Source: Pseudomonas citronellolis (GTDB lineage Bacteria > Pseudomonadota > Gammaproteobacteria > Pseudomonadales > Pseudomonadaceae). Taken from it: a stretch of DNA of 64,000 bases. Under the pieces are notes generated by a model that was given only the letters and a program-made list of their open reading frames with translations, was not told the origin of the DNA and did not search any database. Where the stretch lies: contig NZ_FOLS01000002.1 of the NCBI RefSeq assembly GCF_900112375.1, positions 62,001 through 126,000 on the forward strand. The letters run 5' to 3'. How positions within the stretch are numbered: the first letter of the stretch is position 1; the number at the start of each line of letters is the position of its first letter. The position numbers and the translations under genes are program-made. This document shows, piece by piece, positions 29,989 through 41,400 of this stretch.

Positions 29989-30594
29989 TCAGAGCAACGG
30001 CTTGAGCTGCGGCCAGACGTTGTCCAGCAGGCGCGGCTGCGCGGCCACGGCCGGATGGATGCCGTCGGCCTGCATCATCTGCGGCACGCCGCCCACGCCG
30101 TCGAGGAAGAACGGCACCAGCGGCACCCCGCCCTGCTCGGCGACCTGCTGGAACACCCGGGCGAAAGCCTGGGTATAGCGTTCACCATAGTTGGGCGGCA
30201 GGCGCATGCCCAGCAACAGCACCTTGGCCCCGGCCTGGCGCGAGGCCGCGACCATCGAAGCAAGATTCTGTTGCAATTGCTGCGGCGCCTGCCCGCGCAG
30301 GCCGTCGTTGCCGCCCAGCTCGATCACCACGACGCCGGGTTTCTCCCCGGAAAGCAGCGCCGGCAGGCGCGCCAGGCCACCGGCGCTGGTGTCGCCGCTG
30401 ACCGAGGCATTGACCACCCGGTAGTCGAAACCCTCGTCCTTCAGCCGCTGCTCCAGCAGGCTGACCCAGCCGCGGCCGGTATCCACTCCCAAACCGGCGC
30501 TGATACTATCGCCGACGACCAGCAGCGTCTGCGCCGCGGCTTGCTGGGCGACCAGCAGCAACGCCAGGCAGACGCTCGATAGCCATGCACGCAT
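29989..30594 (-). CDS. tesA: Periplasmic multifunctional acyl-CoA thioesterase I / lysophospholipase
   Basis: 201 residues with a signal peptide (cleavage near Ala21). The SGNH hydrolase blocks are in place: GDSISAGLG (Ser30), GGND, and DGIHP with the catalytic Asp and His. It hydrolyses long-chain acyl-CoA, lysophospholipids and some esters. The start at 30592-30594 (MRAWLSSVCLALLL) gives a proper signal peptide. It is divergent from the ABC transporter genes across ten bases, as in E. coli tesA-ybbA. Confidence 0.95.
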   Translation of the reverse strand: MRAWLSSVCLALLLVAQQAAAQTLLVVGDSISAGLGVDTGRGWVSLLEQRLKDEGFDYRVVNASVSGDTSAGGLARLPALLSGEKPGVVVIELGGNDGLRGQAPQQLQQNLASMVAASRQAGAKVLLLGMRLPPNYGERYTQAFARVFQQVAEQGGVPLVPFFLDGVGGVPQMMQADGIHPAVAAQPRLLDNVWPQLKPLL

Positions 30595-30604
30595 CGGACC
30601 CTCC

Positions 30605-31288
30605 ATGAGCGAAAGCATTCTCACCGCGCGCAACCTTAGCAAGGTCGTTCCCAGCGCGGAAGGCGAGCTGACCATCCTCCACGACCTCTCCCTAGCCCTG
30701 CAGCGCGGCGACAGCCTGGCCATCGTCGGCAGCTCCGGCTCCGGCAAGTCCACCCTGCTCGGCCTGCTGGCCGGGCTCGACGAGCCCAGCGGCGGCAGCG
30801 TGGAACTGGCCGGGCACCGCCTGGGCGAGCTCGACGAGGACCAGCGCGCGCGGGTGCGCGCCGCCCACGTCGGCTTTGTCTTCCAGTCGTTCCAGCTGCT
30901 CGACAGCCTCGACGCCCTGGAGAACGTCATGCTGCCCCTGGAGCTGGAGGGCCGCAGCGACGCCCGCGAGCGCGCCCGCACCCTGCTCGAGCGCGTCGGC
31001 CTGGGCCAGCGCCTCACCCACTACCCGCGCCAGCTCTCCGGCGGCGAGCAGCAGCGCGTCGCCATCGCCCGCGCCTTCGCAGCCGAACCCGACGTGCTGT
31101 TCGCCGACGAGCCCACCGGCAACCTCGACAGCAGCACCGGCGAGCGCATCAGCGACCTGCTCTTCGAACTCAACCGCGAGCGCCGCACCACCCTGGTCCT
31201 GGTCACCCACGACGAGCGCCTGGCGCACCGCTGCCAGCGCCAGATCCGCCTGGAAAGCGGCCACCTGATCGACCACGCGGAGCCCTGA
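30605..31288 (+). CDS. ABC transporter ATP-binding subunit (YbbA/LolD-like)
   Basis: 227 residues. Walker A GSSGSGKST (42-50), signature LSGGEQQR, Walker B VLFADEPTGNLD and the H-loop histidine in VLVTHDERLA are present. It belongs to the MacB/LolD group and pairs with the large permease downstream (four-base gap). The function of the YbbA-YbbP system is not established; its constant neighbour tesA suggests an envelope lipid role. Confidence 0.92.
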   Translation: MSESILTARNLSKVVPSAEGELTILHDLSLALQRGDSLAIVGSSGSGKSTLLGLLAGLDEPSGGSVELAGHRLGELDEDQRARVRAAHVGFVFQSFQLLDSLDALENVMLPLELEGRSDARERARTLLERVGLGQRLTHYPRQLSGGEQQRVAIARAFAAEPDVLFADEPTGNLDSSTGERISDLLFELNRERRTTLVLVTHDERLAHRCQRQIRLESGHLIDHAEP

Positions 31289-31292
31289 GCCG

Positions 31293-33794
31293 ATGAAATC
31301 GCTGCCGCTGTCGCGCCTGTTCGGCCTGGCCCTGCGCCAACTGCTGCGCGAGTGGAGCAGCGGCGAGCTGCGCGTGTTGTTCTTCGCCCTGCTGGTGGCG
31401 GTGGCTGCCAGCTCCGCCATCGGCTATTTCAGCGCACGGCTGAACGGCGCCATGCTGGTGCGCGCCTCGGAATTCCTCGGCGCCGACCTGGTCCTCAGCG
31501 GCACCCAGCCGGCCGCCCCGGAGCAGATCGACAGCGGCAACCGCTTGGGCCTGAAACATGCCTACAGCGTCGAGTTCTCCAGCGTCATCGCCACCGACCA
31601 GGGCATCCAGCTCAGCAGCGTCAAGGCGGTGGACGACAGCTACCCGCTGCGCGGCGAGCTGAAGAGCGCGGCTGCGCCCCTGGAGCCGGAACGCGCCGGC
31701 GGCCGGCCGCAACCCGGCGAAGTCTGGGTCGAGACGCGGCTGCTCACCAGCCTCGACCTGAAGGTCGGCGACAGCATCGAGATCGGCCGCCAGGACCTGC
31801 GCATCGCCCGCGTGCTGACCTACGAGCCGGACCGCGCCGGCGACTTCTACAGCCTCACCCCGCGGGTAATGATGAACCTGCACGACCTGCAGGCCACCGG
31901 CGTGGTCCAGCCCGGCAGCCGGGTGCGCTACCGCGACCTCTGGGAAGGCGACGGCCAGGCCCTGCAGGCCTACCGCCGCGCGGTGGAGCCGGGGCTTGCG
32001 GCGAACCAACGGCTGCTCGACGCGCACCACGGCAACCGCCAGATCGGCGACGCCCTGGAGCGCGCCGAGCGCTACCTGAACCTCGCCAGCCTGGCGGCCA
32101 TCCTCCTCGCCGGCGTGGCGGTGGCGCTCTCGGCCAACCGCTTCGCCGCCCGCCGCTTCGACGCCAGCGCCCTGCTCCGCTGCCTGGGCCTGACGCGCCG
32201 CGAAGCACTGCTTCTTTATGGCCTGCAGCTGTTCAGCCTGGGCCTGGCCGCCAGCCTGCTCGGCGCGCTGCTCGGCTACCTGGCGCAGCTCGGCCTGGTG
32301 ACGCTGCTGGGCGACCTGCTGCCGCCACAGATTCCGCCGGCCGGGCCGGTGCCGGCGCTGGCCGGCGTCGCCACCGGCCTGGTCGCCCTCGCCGGTTTCG
32401 CCCTGCCGCCTCTGGCAGCCCTGGGCCGGGTGCCGCCGTTGCGGGTGCTGCGCAGCGACCTGCTGCCGGTGCCCATGCGCAGCTGGCTGGCCTACGGCTG
32501 CGCGCTGCTGGCGCTGGGCCTGATCATGTGGCGGCTGAGCCTGGACCTGCGCCTGACCCTGGCCCTGCTGGGCGGCGGCGTGGTCGCCGCGGCCATCCTC
32601 GGCGCCCTGCTGCTGCTCGCCCTGAACGGCCTGCGCCGCCTGCTGTCGCGCGCCAGCCTGCCCTGGCGCCTGGGCCTGGGCCAGTTGCTGCGCCACCCGC
32701 TGGCCGCCGCCGGGCAGAGCCTGGCCTTCGGCCTGATCCTGCTGGCCATGGCGCTGATCGCCCTGCTGCGCGGCGAGCTGCTGGACACCTGGCACGCCCA
32801 GCTGCCGGCCAACGCGCCCAACTATTTCGCCCTGAACATCCTGCCGGCGGAAAAGGACGCCTTCGAAGCCCGCGTGCGCAAGGTCTCGCCCAACGCCGAA
32901 GGGCTGTTCCCCATGGTCCCCGGGCGCCTGGTGGCGGTGAACGGCCAGCCAGTGCAGACGCTCAGCGAAGATGTGCGCAGCGAGCGCGCCCTGCAACGCG
33001 ACCTCGGCCTGACCTGGTCGCAGAAACTGCCCGCCGGCAACCAACTGGTGGCCGGGCGCTGGTGGGGCGACGCGCCGGCCGGCGAACTACCCGGCGTCTC
33101 GGTGGAGGAAAAGCTCGCCGGCAACCTCGGCATCAAGCTCGGCGACCGCCTGAGCTTCAACGTCGCCGGGCAGACCCGCGAGGTGCAGGTGCAGAGCCTG
33201 CGCTCGGTGAAGTGGGACAACTTCCAGCCGAACTTCTTCATGGTCTTCCAGCCCGGCACCCTCGCCGACCTGCCGGTGACCTACCTGACCAGCTTCTACC
33301 TGCCCGCCAGCGACCAGCGCAGCGCCATCGAGCTGGCCCGCGCCTTCCCCACCGTCACCCTGCTGCCGGTGGACGTGCTGCTGGCGCAGCTGCGCAGCAT
33401 CCTCGACCAGGTCACCCTGGCGGTGGAATACGTGCTGGTGTTCGTCCTCGCCGCCGGCTTCGTAGTGCTCTTCGCCGGCCTGCAGGCCACCCTCGACGAG
33501 CGCCTGCGCCAGGGCGCCCTGCTGCGCGCCCTGGGCGCCGAGCGCGAGCTGCTGCAACGCACCCGGCGCAGCGAGTTCGCCCTGCTCGGCGCGGTCAGCG
33601 GCGTGCTGGCGGCCCTGGGCTGCGAGCTGATCAGCTACCTGCTCTACAGCCTGGTGTTCCAGCTGCCCTGGCATCCGCACCCCTGGCTGCTCGGCCTGCC
33701 GCTGCTGGGCGCGTTGCTGGTGGGCGGCGCCGGGCTGTTCGGCACGCGTCGGGCGCTGACCCTGAGCCCGCTGCGCCTGCTCCGCGAAGGCTGA
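31293..33794 (+). CDS. Large ABC transporter permease (YbbP-like, FtsX domains)
   Basis: 833 residues with about ten predicted membrane segments: one near residue 25, a group from about 260 to 520, and a C-terminal group from about 710. Two FtsX/MacB-type modules are separated by periplasmic domains. It is the partner of the ATPase upstream. YbbP permeases are long and of unknown substrate. The gene ends 37 bases before greB. Confidence 0.92.
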   Translation: MKSLPLSRLFGLALRQLLREWSSGELRVLFFALLVAVAASSAIGYFSARLNGAMLVRASEFLGADLVLSGTQPAAPEQIDSGNRLGLKHAYSVEFSSVIATDQGIQLSSVKAVDDSYPLRGELKSAAAPLEPERAGGRPQPGEVWVETRLLTSLDLKVGDSIEIGRQDLRIARVLTYEPDRAGDFYSLTPRVMMNLHDLQATGVVQPGSRVRYRDLWEGDGQALQAYRRAVEPGLAANQRLLDAHHGNRQIGDALERAERYLNLASLAAILLAGVAVALSANRFAARRFDASALLRCLGLTRREALLLYGLQLFSLGLAASLLGALLGYLAQLGLVTLLGDLLPPQIPPAGPVPALAGVATGLVALAGFALPPLAALGRVPPLRVLRSDLLPVPMRSWLAYGCALLALGLIMWRLSLDLRLTLALLGGGVVAAAILGALLLLALNGLRRLLSRASLPWRLGLGQLLRHPLAAAGQSLAFGLILLAMALIALLRGELLDTWHAQLPANAPNYFALNILPAEKDAFEARVRKVSPNAEGLFPMVPGRLVAVNGQPVQTLSEDVRSERALQRDLGLTWSQKLPAGNQLVAGRWWGDAPAGELPGVSVEEKLAGNLGIKLGDRLSFNVAGQTREVQVQSLRSVKWDNFQPNFFMVFQPGTLADLPVTYLTSFYLPASDQRSAIELARAFPTVTLLPVDVLLAQLRSILDQVTLAVEYVLVFVLAAGFVVLFAGLQATLDERLRQGALLRALGAERELLQRTRRSEFALLGAVSGVLAALGCELISYLLYSLVFQLPWHPHPWLLGLPLLGALLVGGAGLFGTRRALTLSPLRLLREG

Positions 33795-33831
33795 TAGACT
33801 CCAGGGCCCGCCCAGCCACAGCCGGAACCCC

Positions 33832-34329
33832 ATGAGCCGTTATCGCCCGCCGCGCACCGCCGGAACCCCGTTGATCACCCCCGAAGGCGAGGCGCGCCTG
33901 CGCGCCGAACTGCACGAACTGTGGAACGTGCGCCGCCCCCAGGTGACCCAGGCGGTGAGCGAGGCGGCCGCGCTCGGCGACCGCTCGGAGAACGCCGAGT
34001 ACATCTACGGCAAGAAGATGCTGCGCGAGATCGACAGCCGCGTGCGCTTCCTGCGCAAGCGCCTGGAGAACCTCAAGGTGGTGCGCGACCGCCCGGGCGA
34101 CCCGCACAAGGTCTACTTCGGCGCCTGGGTGACGCTGGAGGACGAGGACGGCGAACAGGCCCGCTACCGCATCGTCGGCCCGGACGAGCTGGACCTGCGC
34201 AGCAACCAGATCAGCATCGACTCGCCCCTGGCCCGCGCCCTGGTGGGCAAGGAGCTGGACGCCGAAGTCATGGTGCGCACGCCGGCGGGCGAGAAGCTCT
34301 GGTTCGTGGTCGAGATCGACTATCCCTGA
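33832..34329 (+). CDS. greB: Transcript cleavage factor GreB
   Basis: 165 residues. The N-terminal coiled coil carries the acidic tip motif [10 protein letters not shown] with the GDRSENAEY signature, and the C-terminal FKBP-like domain is complete. The large basic patch ([20 protein letters not shown]) fits GreB rather than GreA. GreB rescues backtracked RNA polymerase by inserting into the secondary channel. The gene lies downstream of the ABC permease on the same strand; repeats follow. Confidence 0.95.
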   Translation: MSRYRPPRTAGTPLITPEGEARLRAELHELWNVRRPQVTQAVSEAAALGDRSENAEYIYGKKMLREIDSRVRFLRKRLENLKVVRDRPGDPHKVYFGAWVTLEDEDGEQARYRIVGPDELDLRSNQISIDSPLARALVGKELDAEVMVRTPAGEKLWFVVEIDYP

Positions 34330-34345
34330 GCGCTGCCCCGCGCAG

Positions 34346-34590
34346 CGCCTGCCGGCGCAATCGCGGACAAGGCCCTCTCCTACGGTCCCAGGAAGCACGG
34401 CTTTTCGTAGGATGGCGTTGAGCGAAGCGATACCCATCACCGCAACCGCATGGGTTTCGCAAGTGCTCAACCCATCCTACAAAGAGCACCTCGGCGCAAG
34501 ACAGTTGCTCCTACGGGGGGAGGAATACCGTGCAACCTGTAGGAGCGGGCCCTGCCCGCGATTTCGCGCGCAGGGCGCGCTCCTACAGGT
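34346..34590. repeat. Repeat cluster between greB and the nar operon
   Basis: A degenerate B unit (about 34358-34384), an inverted copy of the 75-bp hairpin element (34406-34480) and unit A (34539-34586). No coding sequence is seen. Unit A ends 28 bases from the stop of the convergent parvulin gene and may help end both transcripts. Confidence 0.75.
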
Positions 34591-34613
34591 GAATGGTGCG
34601 GGTGGCGCTCACG

Positions 34614-35435
34614 TCACGACCGGGCGCCATGCTCGGGACTGTCGTCCAGGGTGATGCCTTGCACCCCGATTTCCTTCTCCAACGCCAGCAGGTATTGGCG
34701 CAGGGCCTGGCGGGTGGATTCTTCGCGCAGGCTGTGGCGGACGCGGGTGCTGACCTGGGCGTAGGGCAGCGGGCGGCTTTCCTGGCGTTGGTCGATGCTG
34801 ACCAGGTGCCAACCATAGCGCGAGGCCAGGGGGCGGTCGTGCAGGCCCAGGGGCAGGCGGTGCAGGGCCTGGTCGAGTTCGGCGACGGTTTGCCCGGCGC
34901 GCAGCCAGCCCAGGTCGCCGCCTTCTTCCTTCGACGGGCAGGCCGAGTGGCGTTGGGCGAGCTCGGTGAAGCGTTGCGGGTCGCGGTGCAGTTCGCGCAG
35001 CAGTTTTTCGCCCAGGTGGTAGTGGGCGTCGCGGGCGCTGGCGTCGTCCGGGGCGGCGGGCAGGAGGATGTGGCGGACCTTGATCCTGGCCGGCTCGGCG
35101 AAGCGTTCGCGCTGGGCTTCGAAGTAGCGCCGGCAAGCGTCCTCGTCGGGTTCGGGGACTTGCAGTTCGCGCTCCAGCAGCGCCGCCACGGCCTGGTCGG
35201 CGCCCTCCTCCGCCAGTTCGCCCGCTGGCAGCAGGCCGAGGCTGGCGGCCCTTTGCCCGAGCAGTTCGCGCACCACCAGGGCGCGGGCCGCCTGCAGTTG
35301 CGCCTCGGCCAGGGAGGCGGCCGGGTGGAAGGGGGTTTCCCGGGCGATGTCGGCTTCGCTGAGCCGGGCGCTGCCGACGCGGATCACCGCGACGGGTTCG
35401 TCCGGCAGGTTCTCGACGGCGATCATTTGGGCCAT
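34614..35435 (-). CDS. Cytoplasmic parvulin-type PPIase of the nar operon (NifM-like)
   Basis: 273 residues with no signal peptide or membrane segment. The C-terminal parvulin domain (about 110-230) has KVRHILLPA, GGDLGWLRAG and YGWHLVSID; the N-terminal half is helical as in NifM. NifM matures nitrogenase Fe protein, and the nar-linked relatives are thought to help fold or assemble NarGHI. It is last in the operon, 11 bases after narI, with a GAGGAG ribosome site overlapping the narI stop. Confidence 0.88.
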   Translation of the reverse strand: MAQMIAVENLPDEPVAVIRVGSARLSEADIARETPFHPAASLAEAQLQAARALVVRELLGQRAASLGLLPAGELAEEGADQAVAALLERELQVPEPDEDACRRYFEAQRERFAEPARIKVRHILLPAAPDDASARDAHYHLGEKLLRELHRDPQRFTELAQRHSACPSKEEGGDLGWLRAGQTVAELDQALHRLPLGLHDRPLASRYGWHLVSIDQRQESRPLPYAQVSTRVRHSLREESTRQALRQYLLALEKEIGVQGITLDDSPEHGARS

Positions 35436-35446
35436 GGCTTCGCTCC

Positions 35447-36130
35447 TCAGCCGCGGCGGCGGACGATCTGGTAGTTACGCCCGAAGTAGCCCAAGGGGAT
35501 GCTCCAGACGTGCACCAGGCGGGTGAAGGGGAACAGCAGGATGATGGTCAGGCCGATGAAGATGTGGATCTTGAAGATCAGCGGCGTGCCGATCAGGAAG
35601 CTGGCCGCGTCGCCGCGGAAGAACACGATGGACTGCGCCCAGCCGGCCAGGGCCAGCATCATTTCGCCGTCCAGGTGGTGCAGCGAGAAGAAGATGGTGA
35701 TCAGCCCCAGGCACGCCTGCAACAGCAGCAGGGCGATGATCAGGTTGTCCATGAGGCTGGACGAGGCGCGCACCCTGGGGTTGAACAGCCGGCGCCAGAG
35801 CAGCATGCCGCCGCCGATCACGCAGAGCACCCCGGCCGCGCCGCCGAAGAGGATGGCCATGAGCTGCTTGTGGCCGGCGGAGAGGAACGGCTCGTAGACC
35901 CAGTGCGGCGTCAGCAGGCCGACCAGGTGGCCGAAGAAGATCGCCAGGATGCCGATGTGGAACAGGTTGCTGGCCAGGCGCATGTGGCGGCTGGAGAGCA
36001 GTTGGCTGGAGCCGGTCTTCCAGGTGTACTGGCCGTAGTCGTAGCGCAGCAGGCTGCCGAGCAGGAACACGGTGCCGGCCAGGTAGGGGTAGTAACCGTA
36101 GAGCAGGTGCAGAACGTAGTCTTCGAACAT
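35447..36130 (-). CDS. narI: Respiratory nitrate reductase gamma subunit (cytochrome b)
   Basis: 227 residues with five membrane segments. The histidines in [15 protein letters not shown] and [26 protein letters not shown] are the expected haem b ligands. NarI oxidises quinol at the periplasmic side and anchors NarGH to the inner membrane. It follows narJ by 13 bases. Confidence 0.97.
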   Translation of the reverse strand: MFEDYVLHLLYGYYPYLAGTVFLLGSLLRYDYGQYTWKTGSSQLLSSRHMRLASNLFHIGILAIFFGHLVGLLTPHWVYEPFLSAGHKQLMAILFGGAAGVLCVIGGGMLLWRRLFNPRVRASSSLMDNLIIALLLLQACLGLITIFFSLHHLDGEMMLALAGWAQSIVFFRGDAASFLIGTPLIFKIHIFIGLTIILLFPFTRLVHVWSIPLGYFGRNYQIVRRRG

Positions 36131-36143
36131 GGTGAGCCTCCGT

Positions 36144-36905
36144 TCATTGGCCGTCCGCCAGGGGGGACGGGGTGGCGGGCAGGACCTGGACGACCTGGGG
36201 CACCGCCTGGTATTTGCGCTCGACCAGGCGCCGGCCCTCGGCGGACTGCAGGCTGCAGTCCTGGTCGGTCTCGGCGTTGAAGCGGACGATTTCCTCTTCC
36301 CACACCGCGTCCAGAGCTTGTGGCGTGTGGTCCGGCGCTTCCCCCTCGACCGCCGGACGCTGCTGCTGGATCAGTTCGCTGCGGCCGATCAGCGCCAGCA
36401 GCGCGTGGGGCACCAGCGCGTGGTCGGCGCCGCGCTCTTCCAGGCGCGCGGCGAGCAGCGCGAGGATGTGCTGGATGTCGCCCAGCCACTGGCCGATCTC
36501 GGCGTGGCTGCGGGTGGAGAGGTATTCGAGGAACAGCGGCAGGTGGTCGGGCAACTCGCGAGCGTCGAGCTGGAAGCCGGCGGCCTCGTACTCGGCCAGC
36601 AGGTCGACCATGGCCTGGCCGCGGTCGCGGGATTCGCCGTGGACGTGCTCGAACAGCAGCAGTGAGACCGAGCGGCCGCGGTCGAAGAGTTCGACGTAGG
36701 CTTCCTGCAGGTCCAGCAGGTCGCTCCGCGCCAGGCGTTGGCACCACTGGCCCAGGCGCTTGCGCAGGGGCTCGGGCAGGCGCATCTCGTCGTCGAGGAT
36801 GGCGGCCAGTTCACCGGCCGCCGCCTGCAACCCGGCGCAGGGGTAGTCGAGCAGCCGGGCCAGCACGCGCAGGCTCAGCAGGCCCTGGGGCTGGCGCTCA
36901 TCCAT
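36144..36905 (-). CDS. narJ: Nitrate reductase assembly chaperone NarJ
   Basis: 253 residues, soluble, all-helical TorD/NarJ family, with the segment [20 protein letters not shown]. NarJ binds apo-NarG, allowing molybdenum cofactor and Fe-S insertion before membrane docking. Its ATG overlaps the end of narH by eight bases, indicating translational coupling. Confidence 0.95.
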   Translation of the reverse strand: MDERQPQGLLSLRVLARLLDYPCAGLQAAAGELAAILDDEMRLPEPLRKRLGQWCQRLARSDLLDLQEAYVELFDRGRSVSLLLFEHVHGESRDRGQAMVDLLAEYEAAGFQLDARELPDHLPLFLEYLSTRSHAEIGQWLGDIQHILALLAARLEERGADHALVPHALLALIGRSELIQQQRPAVEGEAPDHTPQALDAVWEEEIVRFNAETDQDCSLQSAEGRRLVERKYQAVPQVVQVLPATPSPLADGQ

Positions 36906-38454
36906 GGCGGCTGTCCTCGACCGGGTCGAAGGTCTGCACCGGCTTGACCAGGGTGGTGGTCTGCTTGCTGCCGCCGAACAGGCTGACCTCGCTGTTGCCG
37001 CCGTGGCAGCCGTTGCCGAAGCTGAAGCCGCAACCGCTGCGCTCGGCGTAGGCGTCGGGCAGGGCCTCGCGGTGGCCGGTGGGGATGACGAAGCGGTCCT
37101 CGTAGTTGGCGATGGCCAGGTAGCGGTACATCTCTTCCACCTGGCGCTGGCTCAGGCCGACCTGCTGCAGCACTTCGCTGTTGAGGGTGCCGTCCACGTG
37201 CTTGGCGCGCATGTACACGCGCATGGCCATCAGCCGCTTGAGGGCCAGCACCACCGGCGCCTCTTCGCCGGCGGTGAGCATGTTGGCCAGGTAGCGCACC
37301 GGGATGCGCAGCGATTCGATCTTCGGCAGCACGCCGTCGAATTCCACGTGGCCGGCCTCGGCGGCGGACTGGATGGGCGACAGCGGTGGCACGTACCAGA
37401 CCATCGGCAGCGTGCGGTACTCCGGGTGCAGCGGCAGCGCCAGCTGCCAGTCGATGGCCAGCTTGTACACGGGCGAGGCCTGGGCCGCGGCGATGACGCT
37501 GTCGGGCACGCCGTCCTTGCGCGCCTGCTCGATCACTTGCGGGTCGTGGGGGTCGAGGAAGATTTCGCACTGGCGGTGGTAGAGGTCGCGGTCATCGGCG
37601 GAGGCGGCCACTTCCTCGATGCGGTCGGCGTCGTAGAGCAGCACGCCGAGGTAACGGATGCGCCCCACGCAGGTCTCGGAGCAGACCGTCGGCTGGCCGG
37701 TCTCGATGCGCGGGTAGCAGAAGATGCATTTCTCGGATTTGCCGCTCTTCCAGTTGTAGTAGATCTTCTTGTACGGGCAGCCACTGATGCACATGCGCCA
37801 GCCGCGGCACTTGTCCTGGTCGATCAGGACGATGCCGTCTTCCTCGCGCTTGTAGATGGCGCCGCTGGGGCACGAGGCCACGCACGCCGGGTTCAGGCAG
37901 TGCTCGCACAGGCGCGGCAGGTACATCATGAAGGTGTTTTCGAACTGGCCGTAGATGTCGGCCTGGACCTGCTCGAAATTGATGTCCTTGCGCCGCTTGG
38001 CGAACTCGGTGCCCAGCAGTTCCTCCCAGTTCGGCCCCCACTCCACCTTGTCCATGCGCAGCCCGCTGATCAGCGAGCGCGGCCGCGCCACGGGCTGGTG
38101 CTCGCCCTGGGCGGCGCTGTGCAGGTGCTGGTAGTCGAAGGTGAAGGGTTCGTAGTAGTCGTCGATCTGCGGCAGGTCGGGGTTGGCGAAGATGTTCGCC
38201 AGCACCCGCCACTTGCCGCCGATGCGCGGGTTGATGGAGCCGTCGGCATTGCGCACCCAGCCGCCGTTCCATTTCTTCTGGTTCTCCCATTCCTTGGGAT
38301 AGCCGATGCCGGGCTTGGTCTCGACGTTGTTGTACCAGGCGTATTCGATGCCTTCGCGGCTGGTCCAGACGTTCTTGCAGGTGACCGAGCAGGTGTGGCA
38401 GCCGATGCACTTGTCGAGGTTGAGGACCATGCCGACCTGGGAACGGATCTTCAT
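36898..38454 (-). CDS. narH: Respiratory nitrate reductase beta subunit (Fe-S)
   Basis: 518 residues. Cysteine clusters CIGCHTCSVTC, CEHCLNPACVASC, CRGWRMCISGC with CIFC hold three [4Fe-4S] and one [3Fe-4S] centre; the Trp in CRGWRMC replaces a cysteine, as known for NarH. It carries electrons from NarI to NarG. Its ATG overlaps the narG stop (ATGA), and it starts with the family's MKIRSQVGMVLNLDKC. Confidence 0.98.
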   Translation of the reverse strand: MKIRSQVGMVLNLDKCIGCHTCSVTCKNVWTSREGIEYAWYNNVETKPGIGYPKEWENQKKWNGGWVRNADGSINPRIGGKWRVLANIFANPDLPQIDDYYEPFTFDYQHLHSAAQGEHQPVARPRSLISGLRMDKVEWGPNWEELLGTEFAKRRKDINFEQVQADIYGQFENTFMMYLPRLCEHCLNPACVASCPSGAIYKREEDGIVLIDQDKCRGWRMCISGCPYKKIYYNWKSGKSEKCIFCYPRIETGQPTVCSETCVGRIRYLGVLLYDADRIEEVAASADDRDLYHRQCEIFLDPHDPQVIEQARKDGVPDSVIAAAQASPVYKLAIDWQLALPLHPEYRTLPMVWYVPPLSPIQSAAEAGHVEFDGVLPKIESLRIPVRYLANMLTAGEEAPVVLALKRLMAMRVYMRAKHVDGTLNSEVLQQVGLSQRQVEEMYRYLAIANYEDRFVIPTGHREALPDAYAERSGCGFSFGNGCHGGNSEVSLFGGSKQTTTLVKPVQTFDPVEDSRHG

Positions 38455-41400
38455 TTCACCGCCTCCTGCTGGTAGTCGTTGCCTTCGCCGTCGAGCCAGT
38501 CGATGCGCTTCATCTTGCGCACGATGACGAACTCGTCGCGGTTGGAGCCGACGGTGCCGTAGTAGTTGAAGCCGTAGGACAGCTGCGCGTAGCCGCCGAT
38601 CATGTGGGTCGGCTTGGGACAGACCCGCGTCACCGAGTTGTGGATGCCGCCGCGCGTACCCGTCACTTCGGAGCCGGGGATATTCAGGATGCGTTCCTGG
38701 GCGTGGTACATCATCGCCATGCCCGGGCGCACCCGCTGGCTGACCACCGCCCGCGCGGCGATGGCGCCGTTGGCGTTGTAGAGTTCGATCCAGTCGTTGT
38801 CGACCACGCCGATGGCGCGCGCGTCGTCCTCGCTGATCCAGACGATGGGCCCGCCGCGCGACAGCGTCTGCATCAGCAGGTTGTCGCTGTAGGTGGAGTG
38901 GATGCCCCACTTCTGGTGCGGCGTCAGCCAGTTCAGGGCGATCTCCGGGTTGCCGTTGCTGCGCGGCTCGGCGACGCTGGCCGCGGCCTTGGTGTCGATG
39001 GGCGGGCGGTAGACCATCAGGCTCTCGCCGAAGGCGCGCATCCAGGGGTGGTCCTGGTAGAACTGCTGGCGGCCACTGAGGGTGCGCCAGGGGATCAGTT
39101 CGTGGACGTTGGTGTAGCAGGCGTTGTAGCTGACGTGCTCGTCTTCCAGGCCCGACCAGGTGGGGCTGGAGATGATCTTGCGCGGCTGCGCCACCAGGTC
39201 GCGGAAGCGGATTTTCTCTTCCTGCTTGGGCCGCGCCAGGTGGGTGTGGTCGCGCCCGGTGATCTTCGACAGCGCGGCCCAGGCCTTGACCGCCACCTGG
39301 CCGTTGGTTTCCGGGGCCAGGGTGAGGATCATCTCCGCCGCGTCCACCGCCGAGGCCAGGCGCGGGCGCCCTTCGGCGGAACCGTCGAGCTTGCGGTAGT
39401 TGAGCTTGCCGAGCAGGTCGACCTCATCCTGAGTCTGCCAGGCGATGCCCTTGCCGCCGTTGCCCAGGGTGTCCAGCAGCGGGCCGACGGAGCTGAAGCG
39501 CTCGTAGGTTTCCGGGTAGTTGCGCTTGACCTCGATCAGCGAGGGCATGGTCTTGCCGGGGATGGGCTCGCACTCGCCCTTCTTCCAGTCGCGCACTTCG
39601 GACTGGGCCAGCTCGCCGGGGCTGTCGTGCTGCAGCGGCAGGGTCACCAGGTCCGTCTCCTCGCCCAGGTGGCCGACGCACAGGCGCGAGAAGGCGCGGG
39701 CGATGCCGTCGTAGATCTGCCAGTCGCTGCGCGCTTCCCAGGCCGGGTCGGTGGCGGCGGTGAGCGGGTGGATGAAGGGGTGCATGTCCGAGGTGTTGAG
39801 GTCGTCCTTCTCGTACCAGGTCGCCGTCGGCAGCACCACGTCGGAGTACAGGCAGGTGGTGGACATGCGGAAGTCGAGGGTCACCAGCAGGTCGAGCTTG
39901 CCCTCGATGGGCTCGTCCTTCCACAGCACCTCTTCGGGCTTCTGCTTGCCGGCCTCGCCCAGGTCCTTGCCGAGCACGCCGTTCTTCGTGCCCAGCAGGT
40001 ACTTGAGCATGTATTCGTGGCCCTTGCCCGAGCTGCCGAGCAGGTTGGAGCGCCAGACGAACAGGTTGCGCGGGTGGTTCTGCGGGTTGTCCGGGTCTTC
40101 GCTGGCGAAGCGCAGCTGGCCGCTCCTGAGCTGTTCCACCACGTAGTCGGCGGTGCTCTTGCCGGCGGCCTGGGCCGCGGCGGCCAGGCGCAGCGGGTTG
40201 GTGCTCAGCTGCGGCGCCGAGGGCAACCAGCCCATGCGCTCGGCGCGCACGTTGAAGTCCACCAGGCTGCCGCCGAAGTCCTGCGGCCGGGCCAGGGGCG
40301 AGAGCAGTTCCTTCACCTCCAGCTTCTCGTAGCGCCACTGGCTGGAGTGGTTGTAGAAGAACGAGGTGCCGTTCATGTGCCGCGGCGGGCGGTGCCAGTC
40401 CAGGGCGAAGGCCAGGGGCGTCCAGCCGGTCTGCGGGCGCAGCTTCTCCTGGCCGACGTAGTGCGACCAGCCGCCGCCGCTCTGGCCGATGCAGCCGCAG
40501 AGGATCAGCATGTTGATCAGCCCGCGGTAGTTCATGTCCATGTGGTACCAGTGGTTCATCCCGGCGCCGACGATGATCATGGAGCGGCCGTGGGTCTTGT
40601 CGGCGTTCTCGGCGAACTCGCGGGCGATGCGGATCATCTGCGCCGCCGGCACTCCGGTGATGGCCTGCTGCCAGGCCGGGGTGTAGGGCTTGAGCTGGCC
40701 GTAGTCGCTGGCGCCGTCGTCCTCGCCGGCGCCGCCCACGGTGGGCTGCAGGCCGCGGTCGATGCCGTAGTTGGCGGCCATCAGGTCGAACACGCTGGCC
40801 ACCAGCGCCTCGCGGCCGTCGGCCAGTTGCAGGCGCTTGGCCGGCACGTGGTGGTAGAGCACGTCGCGCACCGGCACGTTGGGGAAGTGCTTGCGTTCGA
40901 TGCCGCCGAAGTACGGGAAGGCCACCCGCGCCACTTCGTCGTGGCGGCCCAGCAGCGACAGCGCCAGGCGCACATCGCGGCCCTCGGCGTCCACCGGTTC
41001 CAGGTTCCAGTGGCCGGACTCGCCCCAGCGGAAGCCGATGGAGCCGCGCGGCACCACCAGGCGCTCGCCCGCCTCGTCCCAGGCCACGGTCTTCCACTCG
41101 GGGTTGTTGGCCTGCGCCAGCTGGCCGGCGAAGTCGGCGGCGCGCAGCTGCTTGCCGGGGACCAGGCCGCCTTCGGCGCGCGGCTCCAGTTCCACCAGGA
41201 TCGGCAGGTCGGTGTAGCGGCGCGCGTAGTCGGTGAAATAGCTCCGCGGGTTCTCCAGGTGGAATTCCTTGAAGATCACCTGGCCCATGGCGATGGCCAG
41301 GGCCGAGTCGGTGCCCTGCTTGGCGCTCATCCACTCGTCGCAGAGCTTGGAGATTTCCGCGTAGTCCGGGGTGATGGCCACGGTCTTGGTGCCCTTGTAG

